The translations under genes were made by a program, and so were the position numbers. From Bacillota bacterium (GTDB taxonomy: Bacteria > Bacillota > Clostridia > Acetivibrionales > DSM-1351), in the NCBI GenBank assembly GCA_023415305.1, contig JAEZKZ010000122.1, positions 1 through 64,000 on the forward strand: a DNA stretch of 64,000 nt. Reading direction: 5' to 3'. The notes under the pieces were generated by a model. The model was given only the letters and a program-made list of their open reading frames with translations. It was not told where the DNA came from and searched no databases. This document shows positions 34,760-44,057 of the stretch, piece by piece. Every line of letters starts with the position of its first letter. The stretch's first letter is position 1.

Positions 34760-35578
34760 TTATTTTAATGATATCTTATCTCTCATATTTCTTGAGGTTA
34801 TATAGAACAGGACACAAACCATAACTACTTCAAAAATATATCCTCCAAGACCTATAATTACACTTGTTGGCTCGGCTCCATTAATAGTTTCCATTAAATA
34901 GCCGAACATATTTTTAGAGGTTATAGATGTACTGATTTTATCCACAAAATTAATCTCCACTGAGAGTGGAACAAAAATAGTGAATACGGCTTCCATAATT
35001 TGCAATATTATATTAGTGACAATGTATATCAGAAATGCACCTGCAACACCTAAGTGGTGGAAGGTTGACCTGTTTGAGATTGTTATTGCAAAGAAAATCT
35101 GACATAGAAAATATAGCGTTGCCAGTAAAGCTACCGGAATTATATAATAAATTCCTTTTTCCAATCCTAATTTTGTCAATTCTCCGAATATTATCGATAA
35201 TTCCCCCATAACTCCCAAACCATACATACTAGTATATAAAGCCCCTATACTTACGCCATAACTCAATATCATCCAAAAAAATGAAACTATAGTTTTTGAA
35301 GTTAAAAGCATATAGGGCTGAACTGGTAATGTAAACATCAGATACCCTTCATTTGAATAAAGGTTTTTATAAAATCTCATTACTATGAATACAAATGTAA
35401 TGACTGAAACTGCAATACCTAATAGCAATAGTAAAACTGATGTAGTTACCTTAAACCATTGGATATTTAACGTCTTTGCTAAAAGTACCATTCCTGCAAA
35501 AACAAGTGTTATTAAATAAAATAGTGGGATAATACGGGCAGTATCTTTATATTCATATTTTAATAATTTGCTTAGCAT
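34760..35578 (-). CDS. ABC transporter permease (ABC-2 like)
   Basis: The 272-residue polytopic protein has about six to seven hydrophobic helices; its N-terminus is MLSKLLKYEYKDTARIIPL, typical of ABC-2 type permeases fused to nothing else. Its start overlaps the end of the ATPase gene by seven bases, so the two are coupled. The substrate is unknown. In similar YtrA-controlled operons the transporter responds to cell-wall antibiotics or bacteriocins; that is inference here. Confidence 0.85.
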   Translation of the reverse strand: MLSKLLKYEYKDTARIIPLFYLITLVFAGMVLLAKTLNIQWFKVTTSVLLLLLGIAVSVITFVFIVMRFYKNLYSNEGYLMFTLPVQPYMLLTSKTIVSFFWMILSYGVSIGALYTSMYGLGVMGELSIIFGELTKLGLEKGIYYIIPVALLATLYFLCQIFFAITISNRSTFHHLGVAGAFLIYIVTNIILQIMEAVFTIFVPLSVEINFVDKISTSITSKNMFGYLMETINGAEPTSVIIGLGGYIFEVVMVCVLFYITSRNMRDKISLK

Positions 35579-36270
35579 TTGAATACCTCCTCAAATATTT
35601 CGACTACCGACTTACCATTTTTTTCACGTAAGCTATCCACCGTATCGTCAATCAATATATTACTGTCTCCGATCATAATAACTCTATCAAAAATTCTTTC
35701 GACGTCATTAATCAGGTGTGTTGATATAAGTACTACTGCATCTTCTGAGTAATTGTTAAGTATTATATCCAGCATTGCTTTTCTGGAAGCCGGGTCCAGT
35801 CCTCCCAAGGGTTCATCAAGTAAATAGATTTTAGCTTTTCTGGACATTACAAGTATGAGCTGAACCTTTTCCTGCATACCTTTAGACATGCTCTTAATCT
35901 TTTGATTAGGGTCAAGCTTAAACTGTTTCAACATCTCTTCAGCTTTACTTCTGTCAAAATCCGTATAAAAATCCCCGAATAAATCCAGTGCATCCTTCGC
36001 TTTATAATTATCGGGTAAATAGGTTTTCTCAGGAAGGTAGGATATTATAGCTTTTGTGTATTCACCGGGTTCATTTCCATCAATCAAAACCTTCCCGCTA
36101 TAATCCTTAATTAAGCCTGCAATTATTTTTATGAGAGATGTTTTTCCACAACCATTTGGTCCAAGAAGGCCAATAATCATTCCTTTTTCAAGTGACAGAG
36201 ATATGTTATTTAAGACTACTTTTGAACCATAAGTCTTTTTTAGTGAGTCTATTTGGATTATTTTGTTCAT
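35572..36270 (-). CDS. ABC transporter ATP-binding protein
   Basis: The 232-residue nucleotide-binding subunit has Walker A GPNGCGKTSL, a signature MSKGMQEKVQL (variant of LSGGQ), Walker B IYLLDEPLGGLD and the switch histidine in ISTHLI. It pairs with the permease downstream and overlaps the GntR gene upstream by ATGA. Confidence 0.94.
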   Translation of the reverse strand: MNKIIQIDSLKKTYGSKVVLNNISLSLEKGMIIGLLGPNGCGKTSLIKIIAGLIKDYSGKVLIDGNEPGEYTKAIISYLPEKTYLPDNYKAKDALDLFGDFYTDFDRSKAEEMLKQFKLDPNQKIKSMSKGMQEKVQLILVMSRKAKIYLLDEPLGGLDPASRKAMLDIILNNYSEDAVVLISTHLINDVERIFDRVIMIGDSNILIDDTVDSLREKNGKSVVEIFEEVFKC

Positions 36271-36650
36271 TCCTTAACTTCCTCCTTTTTGGGATTTAAT
36301 TTGTTTGAAACTATATTCACAATTTCTTCATTTTTAAACCCTAGCTTTTGCATTGAGTTGAAGTAATTATTAGTATACTCCTCAGCCATTTCATGTCTGG
36401 CCTGCTGAATCTTTTGCTGGTCCTGTGATACAAATCTTCCCGAAGTTCTCTCGGCATAAAGCAGGCCAGCTCTTTCAAGTTCGGCTAAAGCTCTTTGCAT
36501 AGTATTCGGATTTACTGAAAACTCTACTGCCAAGTCCCTCACAGACTGTAGCCTTTGTCCCGGTTCCCAGACACCTGATACAATTTTGAGTTTGACATCA
36601 TCCATAATTTGAAGATATATCGGAACATTTGATGAAAAATCGTTCGCCAT
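36267..36650 (-). CDS. GntR-family regulator (YtrA subfamily)
   Basis: The 127-residue protein has an N-terminal winged helix with VPIYLQIMDDVKLKIVSG, RLQSVRDLAVEFSVNPNTM and ALAELERAGLL, and only a short helical C-terminus. That short tail is typical of the YtrA subgroup, which sits in front of ABC transporter genes. A perfect 19-bp inverted repeat over the operon promoter (37171-37212) is its likely operator. Confidence 0.92.
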   Translation of the reverse strand: MANDFSSNVPIYLQIMDDVKLKIVSGVWEPGQRLQSVRDLAVEFSVNPNTMQRALAELERAGLLYAERTSGRFVSQDQQKIQQARHEMAEEYTNNYFNSMQKLGFKNEEIVNIVSNKLNPKKEEVKE

Positions 36651-36730
36651 TGAATAACCACCTCTTTTACTAATTCCATCTCGTTCATGTTTATTGACTC
36701 TTCTCTTTACCGTTCCTCTTCGTCAAAGGA

Positions 36731-37150
36731 TTATTTTTCATTGACTTTATCCCAGGTTATATTAAATTTACCTTTATGATTTTCCCCAGTGACCTTTATT
36801 AAATATTTACCTGGCTTATCAAGAGTTACCTTGAAATCAGAGGTAGGAAGCTCACTTCCCTTATATATGGTTTCGTCTTGTCGGTCCTTTTTATCATTTT
36901 CAAGAGCAATAGTAAGTCCAAGCTTTCCTTCCTCAGATACTATTGATACATTAACTTGGTATTCTTCACCCTCTTTTATGTTTAGCTCTGTAATTTTATA
37001 CCCATTAAATTTTTTATAAGACATTGACATTTTCGAAAGAGTACTAATCTGAATCGAACCTGTTGTAGTATAACTACCATAAGTACAGCCTGAAATCAAA
37101 ACAAGTGATAGAATAAGTGTAAACAGAACACAATTTTTTATTTTTATCAT
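36731..37150 (-). CDS. Small lipoprotein
   Basis: The 139-residue protein has a signal peptide with lipobox LISGC (cysteine at 22), so it should be a lipid-anchored surface protein. The mature part is a beta-rich domain ending KPGKYLIKVTGENHKGKFNITW, resembling small immunoglobulin-like folds. It is the first gene after the operator-bearing promoter, so it is probably co-regulated with the ABC transporter. No family was recognised. Confidence 0.75.
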   Translation of the reverse strand: MIKIKNCVLFTLILSLVLISGCTYGSYTTTGSIQISTLSKMSMSYKKFNGYKITELNIKEGEEYQVNVSIVSEEGKLGLTIALENDKKDRQDETIYKGSELPTSDFKVTLDKPGKYLIKVTGENHKGKFNITWDKVNEK

Positions 37151-37170
37151 TTTTTAATCCTCTCTAATTA

Positions 37171-37230
37171 TATTGTATTATTGTATTAATCCCTTAATAC
37201 AATAATACAATATAATTTTTACCATGTCAA
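37171..37230 (-). promoter_or_regulatory. Promoter with perfect 19-bp inverted repeat (GntR operator)
   Basis: On the minus strand TTGACA (37225-37230) and TATTAT (37202-37207) are 17 bases apart. The -10 lies inside a perfect inverted repeat with 19-bp arms (37171-37189 and 37194-37212) and a four-base centre TCCC. It drives the lipoprotein-GntR-ABC operon; repressor binding would block the polymerase. Confidence 0.82.
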
Positions 37231-37328
37231 ATAGGAAGCATAAGAATTGTAAATTACTTAATATTGCTATAAAAATTCAATTTAGATAATATCTTACTGG
37301 ATTTTATATAATAAAACTAATTCCAGGC

Positions 37329-37360
37329 AAAAAAAAACTGCCAACCAACAGGTCAGCAGT
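37329..37360 (-). terminator. Terminator of the efp unit
   Basis: ACTGC and GCAGT with inner ACC/GGT pairs form a stem followed by a nine-base T-run on the minus strand, about 16 bp after the zinc-ribbon gene stop. Confidence 0.75.
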
Positions 37361-37375
37361 CTTATTTTTATACAA

Positions 37376-37804
37376 TTATTCTTTATCATGATCATGATCA
37401 CAGCCACAGTCGCAGTCATCATCGTCACAGTCGCAGTCACAATCCCATTCCAGTTCAATTTTCTTGTGGCAATGAGGACACTCTATTGACTCTGCATCTT
37501 CATCAATCAGGTCAAGATCAACTTCCATCTCTTCTCCACAGTAGGGGCATTCTATTTCCTGGAATTCGATTTCATCTTCATCTTCATACACTATCTTTTC
37601 GAGTTCGGCAAGATCCTCATCAATACCATCAACCTGCTCGCACATCTCGTCCTGAATTTCCTCAACGTCCTCTATTGCAAGAGCAATGTCATCCAAAACA
37701 TCAATGATAGCGGTAAAAAGCTTGCCTTCATTTGTAGTCTCATCAATTTTCATACCCTCTGCCAAGCCTTTTATGAAAGCAACACGTTCACTAATGTAAC
37801 TCAT
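37376..37804 (-). CDS. Zinc-ribbon acidic protein (CD1247-like)
   Basis: The 142-residue protein has a helical N-terminus (about 1-65, MSYISERVAFIKGLAEGM), then a four-cysteine zinc ribbon with CPYCGEEM and CPHCHKK (about 85-118). The tail is made almost only of Asp, Cys and His (from about 121), which could bind metals. Homologues lie beside efp in clostridia. Function is unknown. AGGAGG precedes the ATG. Confidence 0.78.
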   Translation of the reverse strand: MSYISERVAFIKGLAEGMKIDETTNEGKLFTAIIDVLDDIALAIEDVEEIQDEMCEQVDGIDEDLAELEKIVYEDEDEIEFQEIECPYCGEEMEVDLDLIDEDAESIECPHCHKKIELEWDCDCDCDDDDCDCGCDHDHDKE

Positions 37805-37837
37805 AATCCTACCTCCTCATTTTTAATTGAGTTATTT

Positions 37838-38401
37838 TTATTTATTTACTCTTTCCATGTACTCATTTGTTCTAGTGTCAATTCTGATTACATCTCCAGT
37901 ATTGACAAAAAGGGGAACTTTTATAACAGCACCTGTTTCAACAGTAGCAGGTTTGGTGGCACCGGTAGCAGTATCACCCTTAAAGCCAGGGTCAGTCTGG
38001 GTAACTTCGAGCTCAACAAAGGTAGGTGGTTCAATACCGAATACATTTCCTTTGTGTGAGAGTATTCTTACTACTTCATTTTCCTTAACAAGATCAAGAG
38101 TGTTTCCTATTGAAGCCTTGTTTATGGGTATCTGTTCATAGGATTCAACATCCATAAAGTAGTACAAATCTCCGTCATTGTAAAGATACTGCATATCTTT
38201 TCTTTCAATGTGAGCTTTTGGCATCTTATCTGTCGGGTTAAAAGTTCTTTCAACTGTAGCACCTGTAACTATATTTTTCAGCTTTGTTCTAACAAAAGCA
38301 GCTCCTTTTCCGGGTTTAACATGCTGAAATTCAACTACCTGAAAGATATTATTATCCAATTCAAAAGTTACGCCATTTTTAAAATCACCTGCTACTATCA
38401 T
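37838..38401 (-). CDS. efp: Translation elongation factor P
   Basis: EF-P relieves ribosome stalling at polyproline stretches. The protein has the standard three beta-barrel domains in 187 residues. The tip loop is KPGKGAAFVR with Lys32, the residue modified in other bacteria. The C-terminal signature region ends IRIDTRTNEYMERV. No modification enzyme gene is seen nearby. It is followed by the zinc-ribbon gene. Confidence 0.98.
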   Translation of the reverse strand: MIVAGDFKNGVTFELDNNIFQVVEFQHVKPGKGAAFVRTKLKNIVTGATVERTFNPTDKMPKAHIERKDMQYLYNDGDLYYFMDVESYEQIPINKASIGNTLDLVKENEVVRILSHKGNVFGIEPPTFVELEVTQTDPGFKGDTATGATKPATVETGAVIKVPLFVNTGDVIRIDTRTNEYMERVNK

Positions 38402-38602
38402 ATCTTACCTCCATGATATAAATAAATATACATTTTATAAATTAAAAAATACCATAAAAACTTATTATGTTTAATTGTATCCTAGATTATATTAAATTAA
38501 TTTTTCATATAAGGCAAGAAAAATTTTCATTTTGATGGTCTATTATAGTATTTTACTTCGGTTTATTTCGTAATTCCAGCAGAATTTAAACTTTACCTGT
38601 TA

Positions 38603-39688
38603 TCACAGAATAATTATTTCTTTTGGGGCTTTTGTTAAAATCTGAGGATTATTGTCTCTGATAATAATAGTATCTTCAATTCTGACTCCCCCTAAACCCT
38701 CAACATATATTCCAGGTTCAACAGTTACTGCCATATTGTTTTCGAGCACCTTATCCCCGCCAATTGAAAGTCTGGGGTTTTCATGTATTTCAAGACCCAA
38801 GCCGTGTCCAAGACCATGTCCGAATTTCCCTTCGAAACCTTTGGAATAAATTATGTCACGTGCTATTTTATCTACTTCTTTGCCTGTTCTTCCTCTGATT
38901 GCCCCTTTTTCCGAGGTAAGCTGAGCCTCTAATACTATATTGTAGATGTCCAGCAGCTTTTTGTCAGGTTGACCTAGGAAAACCGTTCTGGTTATGTCTG
39001 AGCAATAATGGTTATACAGAGCTCCAAAGTCAATGGTAATTGCATCCCCCAACTCAAGCTTTTTATCTGAAGCTACGCCGTGTGGCATTGAGGATCTGTG
39101 CCCCGAGGCCACTATTGTTTCAAAAGAGGGTCCGGTGGCTCCAAGCTTTTTCATTTTATATTCCAGTTCAGCTGCCACATCAAGTTCGGTAATACCGGGT
39201 TTTATCAGTGGAAGTACCTGCATCAGAGCATCATCAGCTATTTTAACCGCCTGAGCGATAATTTCTATTTCCTGCTCATCTTTTATACTTCGCATTTCGT
39301 CAACGGTTAAGCCAATACCTTTTATTTCAATATTGTTTAACTTACTCTTTAGAACACTGTATGAAGAGTAGCTGACAGAATGATCCTCAAATCCGAGAGT
39401 TTTTACCTGCTCCGAATTTATTATTTCATTTATGGAATCATTTATGTCAGGCTTATGCTGTACGATTTCAAACAAAGGGGCCTGTCTTTTTGACTGCTCC
39501 ATGTATCTGAAATCTGTAAGCAGGTAAGCTTTTTTAGAGGTTATCAGCAAGTTGGCGGATGTACCTGTAAATCCTGACAAATACATGTAGCTTTCTCTTT
39601 TTGTTATCAATGCCGAATCAAGCTTCATTTCTGATAATTTTGTTCTGAATTTGCTCAGCCTGTTTTCAAGATTTTCTATATTATACAT
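38603..39688 (-). CDS. Xaa-Pro aminopeptidase (M24)
   Basis: The 361-residue YqhT/PepQ-type peptidase cleaves the bond before proline at peptide N-termini. The C-terminal pita-bread fold holds the dimetal ligands: ITIDFGALYNHYCSDITRT (two Asp), HGLGHGLGLEIHE (His), VTVEPGIY (Glu) and GVRIEDT (Glu). The N-terminal creatinase-like domain spans about 1-130. GGAGG precedes the ATG. It sits upstream of efp as in Bacillus. Confidence 0.93.
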   Translation of the reverse strand: MYNIENLENRLSKFRTKLSEMKLDSALITKRESYMYLSGFTGTSANLLITSKKAYLLTDFRYMEQSKRQAPLFEIVQHKPDINDSINEIINSEQVKTLGFEDHSVSYSSYSVLKSKLNNIEIKGIGLTVDEMRSIKDEQEIEIIAQAVKIADDALMQVLPLIKPGITELDVAAELEYKMKKLGATGPSFETIVASGHRSSMPHGVASDKKLELGDAITIDFGALYNHYCSDITRTVFLGQPDKKLLDIYNIVLEAQLTSEKGAIRGRTGKEVDKIARDIIYSKGFEGKFGHGLGHGLGLEIHENPRLSIGGDKVLENNMAVTVEPGIYVEGLGGVRIEDTIIIRDNNPQILTKAPKEIIIL

Positions 39689-39802
39689 TTAGCTTCCTCC
39701 AAAATCCCTATATTTAAGTTAAATATAAAATCGTATTATCATATTAATGTTTACTAATTATTAATCTGTATTCCTATAGCTACCTCAGTTTTTCATGCTT
39801 TG

Positions 39803-40231
39803 CTACAGGTTTGCTGCTGCATGCAAAGCAAGAATATAGCTCATTTTGCCAAAACCGCAGATTTGTCCGACGCAAACCGGTGCAATTACTGACTTATGTC
39901 TGAACTCTTCTCTGCTATGTATGTTTGATAGGTGAATTTCAATTGTCGGAAGCTCAATAGCCTTGATGGCATCCCGTATGGCTATACTGTAATGAGTATA
40001 TGCACCGGCATTTATTATAACTGTTTCATAAACACCTCTTGCAGCATGAAGCCTGTCAATAATTTCACCCTCATGGTTGCTTTGTATGAAGTCTGTTTCA
40101 AGACCTAGCTGTTCTGAAGTGATATTCACTGCCTTTGCTATATCCAGCAGTGTTTCGCTTCCATAGACGGCTTTTTCACGAGTCCCCAGCAAATTTAGAT
40201 TCGGGCCGTTTATAACCAGAACTTTTTTCAT
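39803..40231 (-). CDS. aroQ: Type II 3-dehydroquinate dehydratase
   Basis: The enzyme converts 3-dehydroquinate to 3-dehydroshikimate in the shikimate pathway. The 142-residue protein begins MKKVLVINGPNLNLLGTRE and has QSNHEGEIID, INAGAYTHYSIAIRDAI and EIHLSNIHSREEFRHKS with the catalytic histidine. The ATG at 40231 has GAGGAGG upstream; the open frame continues 20 codons upstream without family similarity. Confidence 0.96.
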   Translation of the reverse strand: MKKVLVINGPNLNLLGTREKAVYGSETLLDIAKAVNITSEQLGLETDFIQSNHEGEIIDRLHAARGVYETVIINAGAYTHYSIAIRDAIKAIELPTIEIHLSNIHSREEFRHKSVIAPVCVGQICGFGKMSYILALHAAANL

Positions 40232-40287
40232 TTTGTTTACCTCCTCATAATAATTAGTATTGAACTCCGGCAGTCTTTGAGTTAGTA

Positions 40288-41148
40288 TCACTCATACGTT
40301 TCTTTTGCTTTCTGGTAGATTTTTTTCATTTCCAGAGCATCCTCTGCCATTTTTCCTCTTGACTCACAGATTATTACCGGCTCCATTTTTCTCTTTACCA
40401 ATATTGGGGCCAGATGCTCAAATTCAGGACCAAACTGTGTGTCGGAGAAATTCCAGTGTCTCTTTTCCCCGCCCTTTGAAAACTCAATTCTGCTGAAGTG
40501 GCAGTGTATGTTTTTTGTTCTTTCCTTCCCGATTGAGTTTTCGATTATATCTATTACGTCTGCAAAGTCCTCTTCAGAATTAAGCCTTCCCAGACCACGG
40601 GCGTGCACATGCCCAAAGTCAATGGTGGGAATTATCCTTTCATCCACACGGCACATTTCCATTATCTCCTCAATAGTACCCAGCTGATTATGTTTCCCCA
40701 ACACTTCGGGGCAGATGTGCACGTCCCCGAAACCTGCAGCATCGGCTAACTCAACGGTTTCACCCAGAATTTTCAGAGCATATCTGAGAGCAGTAGCTCT
40801 GTCCACCTTGCTGCAGGAGCCGGTGTGAACGACAATTCTACCCGCTCCCATCCACTTTGCAACTCTTAATGTTTCCAGTATATATCTCTTTGAGTTTTCT
40901 CTCTTCTCCTCTTCTACACTGGACATGTTAATATAATACGGAGCGTGAATGCTCATGAAGATGTTGTTTTCTTTTGCCTGACGCCCTATTTCGATAGCTG
41001 TAGACTCTCCGACATTAACACCTTTGGTGCATGAATATTCATAAGCGTCAAGGCCTATACCTGCAAGCCAGGCAGGCATTTGAGAAGATGACTTGTAGCC
41101 CTGTTCATAAAAGCTGTCTGAATTACCCGATGGTCCGAATTTAATCAT
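40288..41148 (-). CDS. Endonuclease IV-like TIM-barrel protein
   Basis: The 286-residue protein matches AP endonuclease family 2. Metal-binding positions are visible in SIHAPYYIN, VVHTGSCS, ICPEVLGK, TIDFGHVHARG, IHCHFSRIE and VIICESRG. Nfo cleaves abasic sites in DNA. Divergence around the last His/Asp pair (GGEKRHWNF) leaves a small chance of an isomerase-like role. It lies between aroQ and the M18 peptidase. Confidence 0.85.
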   Translation of the reverse strand: MIKFGPSGNSDSFYEQGYKSSSQMPAWLAGIGLDAYEYSCTKGVNVGESTAIEIGRQAKENNIFMSIHAPYYINMSSVEEEKRENSKRYILETLRVAKWMGAGRIVVHTGSCSKVDRATALRYALKILGETVELADAAGFGDVHICPEVLGKHNQLGTIEEIMEMCRVDERIIPTIDFGHVHARGLGRLNSEEDFADVIDIIENSIGKERTKNIHCHFSRIEFSKGGEKRHWNFSDTQFGPEFEHLAPILVKRKMEPVIICESRGKMAEDALEMKKIYQKAKETYE

Positions 41149-41346
41149 TTGTTCTCCTAATTTATCATGACGTATATCAAAAAACTTATTAACTCGTAAT
41201 TTAAATGCATTTTCTATATTTATCTGGACAACAGGTTAGTCTTTATTTTTTCATACTATTTTTCATTAATACAGATATTTATGTGATTTATATTAATTCA
41301 CCTTATGAATGTCTTACTTATAAATATGATTTATGAAAGCTACCTA

Positions 41347-42783
41347 TTATCCCAGGTTACTTTGCAAAAAGACCTTCATTGCCTTATAGCACATATATAC
41401 ATCTATTTTGCTTGTGATTTCAACCGGAGAATGCATTGATAGAATCGGGACACCACAGTCAAGTACCTCAACGCCTAAATTGGCAACATACTGAGCTATC
41501 GTTCCTCCTCCACCCTGATCAACCTTTCCAAGCTCTGCAGTATGCCATACTATTCCATTATCATTAAAAAGCTTTCTTATTAATCCCATTACCTCGGCAC
41601 TGGCATCACTGGCATCATATTTTCCTCTGGAACCTGTATATTTCTGTACCACAACACCGTTCCCCATATATGAAGCGTTTCTTTTCTCATAAACCTCCTG
41701 ATAGGACGGGTCTACGCCGGGGTTTACATCTGCAGATAGCATGAAGGAATTCTCCAGACAGAGGTTCAACAATAAATCGGAATAGTTTTCATTTGTCAAA
41801 TATATTAGCTTAGCTATAAAGCTTCTTAGGAAATTGGACTGCGCTCCGGTATTTCCTGTGCTTCCTATCTCTTCTTTATCGGTTAATATACAAAGTGCGG
41901 TCTTGTTGCCCGGCTGTGCATCAAGCATAGCTTTAACACAAGTGAAGGCACAAACTCTGTCATCCTGTCCATATGCACCGATCATACTTCTGTCCAGCCC
42001 AATATCCTTTGCTTTAAAGGCAGGTACAGCCTCAAGTTCGGCCGACAGGAAGTCCTCCTCTACCATACCGTATTTCTCATTCAAAATTTTTAGTATATTC
42101 AACTTTATTTTATCCTTAACCTTCTTATCATCATAAGGCTGGGAGCCGATTAAAAGATTGAGACCTTCCCCTGCAACCACTTCGGTTGCCTTTTTCTGCA
42201 TCTGATCCTGGGCAAGGTGTGGAAGAAGATCTGTAATGGTAAATACCGGGTCATTTTCTCCCTCTCCGATGGAAATCTCAACTTTCGAACCATCAGCCTT
42301 CACAACAACACCATGTAGTGAATATGGAATAGCCACCCATTGATATTTTTTAATTCCTCCGTAATAATGGGTTTTTAGAAGCACCAGACCTGAGTCCTCA
42401 TAAAGAGGATTTTGCTTTATATCAAGCCTTGGTGAATCAATATGTGCACCAACCATATTGATTCCATCCACAATAGGTTTTTCTCCGATAATGGCGCAGG
42501 CAACTGCTTTATGTTTATTTATGTAATAAACTTTGTCGCCCTTATTCAATTTTTTCCCCTGATTAATAAAGTTCTGCAGGTTTTCGTAACCGTTTTGAAG
42601 CAGCTCCTTTTCAACTGTTGCTGCAAACTCTCTTTCTGTTTTTCCCCTATCTAAGTATTCTTTGTAAGTTTCACAAAGATTAAAAGCTTCTGATATTTCA
42701 TTTTTACTTTGTTCCCATGCGTTTTTCGTCTTATAACTTAATTTTTCTTGTAAAACTTCTGCTTGTGATTTTTCTTCACTCAT
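41347..42783 (-). CDS. M18 family aminopeptidase
   Basis: The 478-residue metallopeptidase has GAHIDSPRLD (zinc ligands His and Asp), CILTDKEEIGSTGNTG (catalytic Glu pair) and the C-terminal SMHSPVEITSKID histidine. The family removes N-terminal residues, often acidic. The ATG at 42783 has TTGGAGAA upstream; the TTG four codons earlier falls inside that site. Confidence 0.94.
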   Translation of the reverse strand: MSEEKSQAEVLQEKLSYKTKNAWEQSKNEISEAFNLCETYKEYLDRGKTEREFAATVEKELLQNGYENLQNFINQGKKLNKGDKVYYINKHKAVACAIIGEKPIVDGINMVGAHIDSPRLDIKQNPLYEDSGLVLLKTHYYGGIKKYQWVAIPYSLHGVVVKADGSKVEISIGEGENDPVFTITDLLPHLAQDQMQKKATEVVAGEGLNLLIGSQPYDDKKVKDKIKLNILKILNEKYGMVEEDFLSAELEAVPAFKAKDIGLDRSMIGAYGQDDRVCAFTCVKAMLDAQPGNKTALCILTDKEEIGSTGNTGAQSNFLRSFIAKLIYLTNENYSDLLLNLCLENSFMLSADVNPGVDPSYQEVYEKRNASYMGNGVVVQKYTGSRGKYDASDASAEVMGLIRKLFNDNGIVWHTAELGKVDQGGGGTIAQYVANLGVEVLDCGVPILSMHSPVEITSKIDVYMCYKAMKVFLQSNLG

Positions 42784-42979
42784 TGCGTTCTCCAATCTGC
42801 GTCCCTATTACGCTTAAAAATTCTCTCTTAAATTTTGACTTAAATCCTTGAAATTGATAATATTACTTTAGCAACTAAGGTATCTTAAAACATATTCTCT
42901 ATATTTAAGATATCCAATTAACTGATAAAATAACATGAATGGTTCAGTTTAATTATACTTATCAAAGGAGAAAGATACA

Positions 42980-43777
42980 ATGTTTGACAATCATATTCAT
43001 TCGAATTTTTCTACAGATTCCAATATGGATGCAGAAGCAGCCTGTGAAAGAGCTGTGGAAATTGGTTTAGCAGGAATCGTTTTCACTGACCATGTTGACT
43101 ATGACTACCCGGAATTTGATGTGAGTTTTTTAATAAATTATAATAAATATTTTGAAGCTTTTAAAGTTATACAGGACAGGTGGAGGGGAAAGCTTGATGT
43201 TTTGATTGGTGTGGAAATGGGCTTTCAGCCGCATGTTGTGGATCAGATAAATGAGGTTTTGAATTCATATCCTTTCGACTTTGTTATTAATTCGGTTCAT
43301 ATTATAGACAGGATGGATCCATATACCAAAACATTTTTCAGAGGCAAAACACAAAGAGAGTCTTATGAAAGATATTTACAGGAAGTACTGTTATCAATAA
43401 CTACTTACCAGAATTATGACGTTATCGGTCATATCGGATATGCTTCTAGATATGGGGATTTTGAAGATAAACCATTAAAATATGCCGATTATAGCGATAT
43501 TATAGACCAGATATTGAAAACTGTAATCGCCAAGGGCAAAGGAATCGAGCTTAACACGTCAGGTCTGCGTTCCGATCTTATGCAGCCTCTCCCCGGTTAT
43601 GATGTGTTTAAAAGGTATTTTGAACTTGGCGGAGAAATTATTACTATCGGCTCTGACTCCCACTTCACAGAGCATCTTGGTTACAGTTTCAAAGAGGCCG
43701 CCGAATACTTGAAAAATATAGGATTTAAGCACGTTGCACACTATGAAAAGAGAAAGCCTGTGTTTGAAACCTTGTGA
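42980..43777 (+). CDS. PHP-domain histidinol-phosphatase family protein
   Basis: The 265-residue protein starts MFDNHIHSNFSTDSN and contains IVFTDHVDYD, GVEMGFQP, INSVHII and TIGSDSHF, the ordered metal-binding motifs of the PHP phosphoesterase fold. The HisJ branch dephosphorylates histidinol phosphate. No his genes are nearby, so the substrate is uncertain. AAAGGAG precedes the ATG. Confidence 0.9.
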   Translation: MFDNHIHSNFSTDSNMDAEAACERAVEIGLAGIVFTDHVDYDYPEFDVSFLINYNKYFEAFKVIQDRWRGKLDVLIGVEMGFQPHVVDQINEVLNSYPFDFVINSVHIIDRMDPYTKTFFRGKTQRESYERYLQEVLLSITTYQNYDVIGHIGYASRYGDFEDKPLKYADYSDIIDQILKTVIAKGKGIELNTSGLRSDLMQPLPGYDVFKRYFELGGEIITIGSDSHFTEHLGYSFKEAAEYLKNIGFKHVAHYEKRKPVFETL

Positions 43778-43803
43778 TTATTCTAAAATAGTCTACAGAG
43801 TTA

Positions 43804-43838
43804 ACAGGGCAGCGGTTTCTGACAGCTACCCTGTTATT
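43804..43838 (+). terminator. Hairpin after the PHP gene
   Basis: AACAGGG pairs with CCCTGTT, with inner GC pairs (AGC/GCT-like), 25 bp after the stop. The T-run is weak. Confidence 0.55.
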
Positions 43839-43863
43839 AAACAAAAATTAACATAATATTTCA

Positions 43864-43892
43864 TTGCAATTGAGGGATAATAGGTGTATAGT
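43864..43892 (+). promoter_or_regulatory. Promoter of the 44-residue protein gene
   Basis: TTGCAA (43864-43869) and TATAGT (43887-43892) are exactly 17 bases apart, about 30 bp before the TTG start of the small gene. Confidence 0.65.
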
Positions 43893-43922
43893 TAATACTG
43901 TAGTTGAAAGAAGGTGAGAAAA

Positions 43923-44057
43923 TTGAATAAGGATAACGTATTAATCAGTTCAGACGTTATTGAGGAGTGCCTGAGTGAATGCTTTGATGTTTTTGAAAAA
44001 CATGCATATAAGCATACTTCGGATAAACCCTCAGAAGTAAAAGAAACAGCCTCTTGA
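43923..44057 (+). CDS. Unrecognised 44-residue acidic protein
   Basis: The frame starts TTG at 43923 with AAGGTGAG just upstream and stops at TGA 44055-44057. The product begins MNKDNVLISSDVIEECLSEC, contains a likely helix with two cysteines (positions 17 and 21), and ends with KPSEVKETAS. It has its own promoter, and its stop codon lies in the loop of a terminator. No family is recognised. It does not look like a shadow of another gene because the opposite strand is empty here. Confidence 0.6.
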   Translation: MNKDNVLISSDVIEECLSECFDVFEKHAYKHTSDKPSEVKETAS

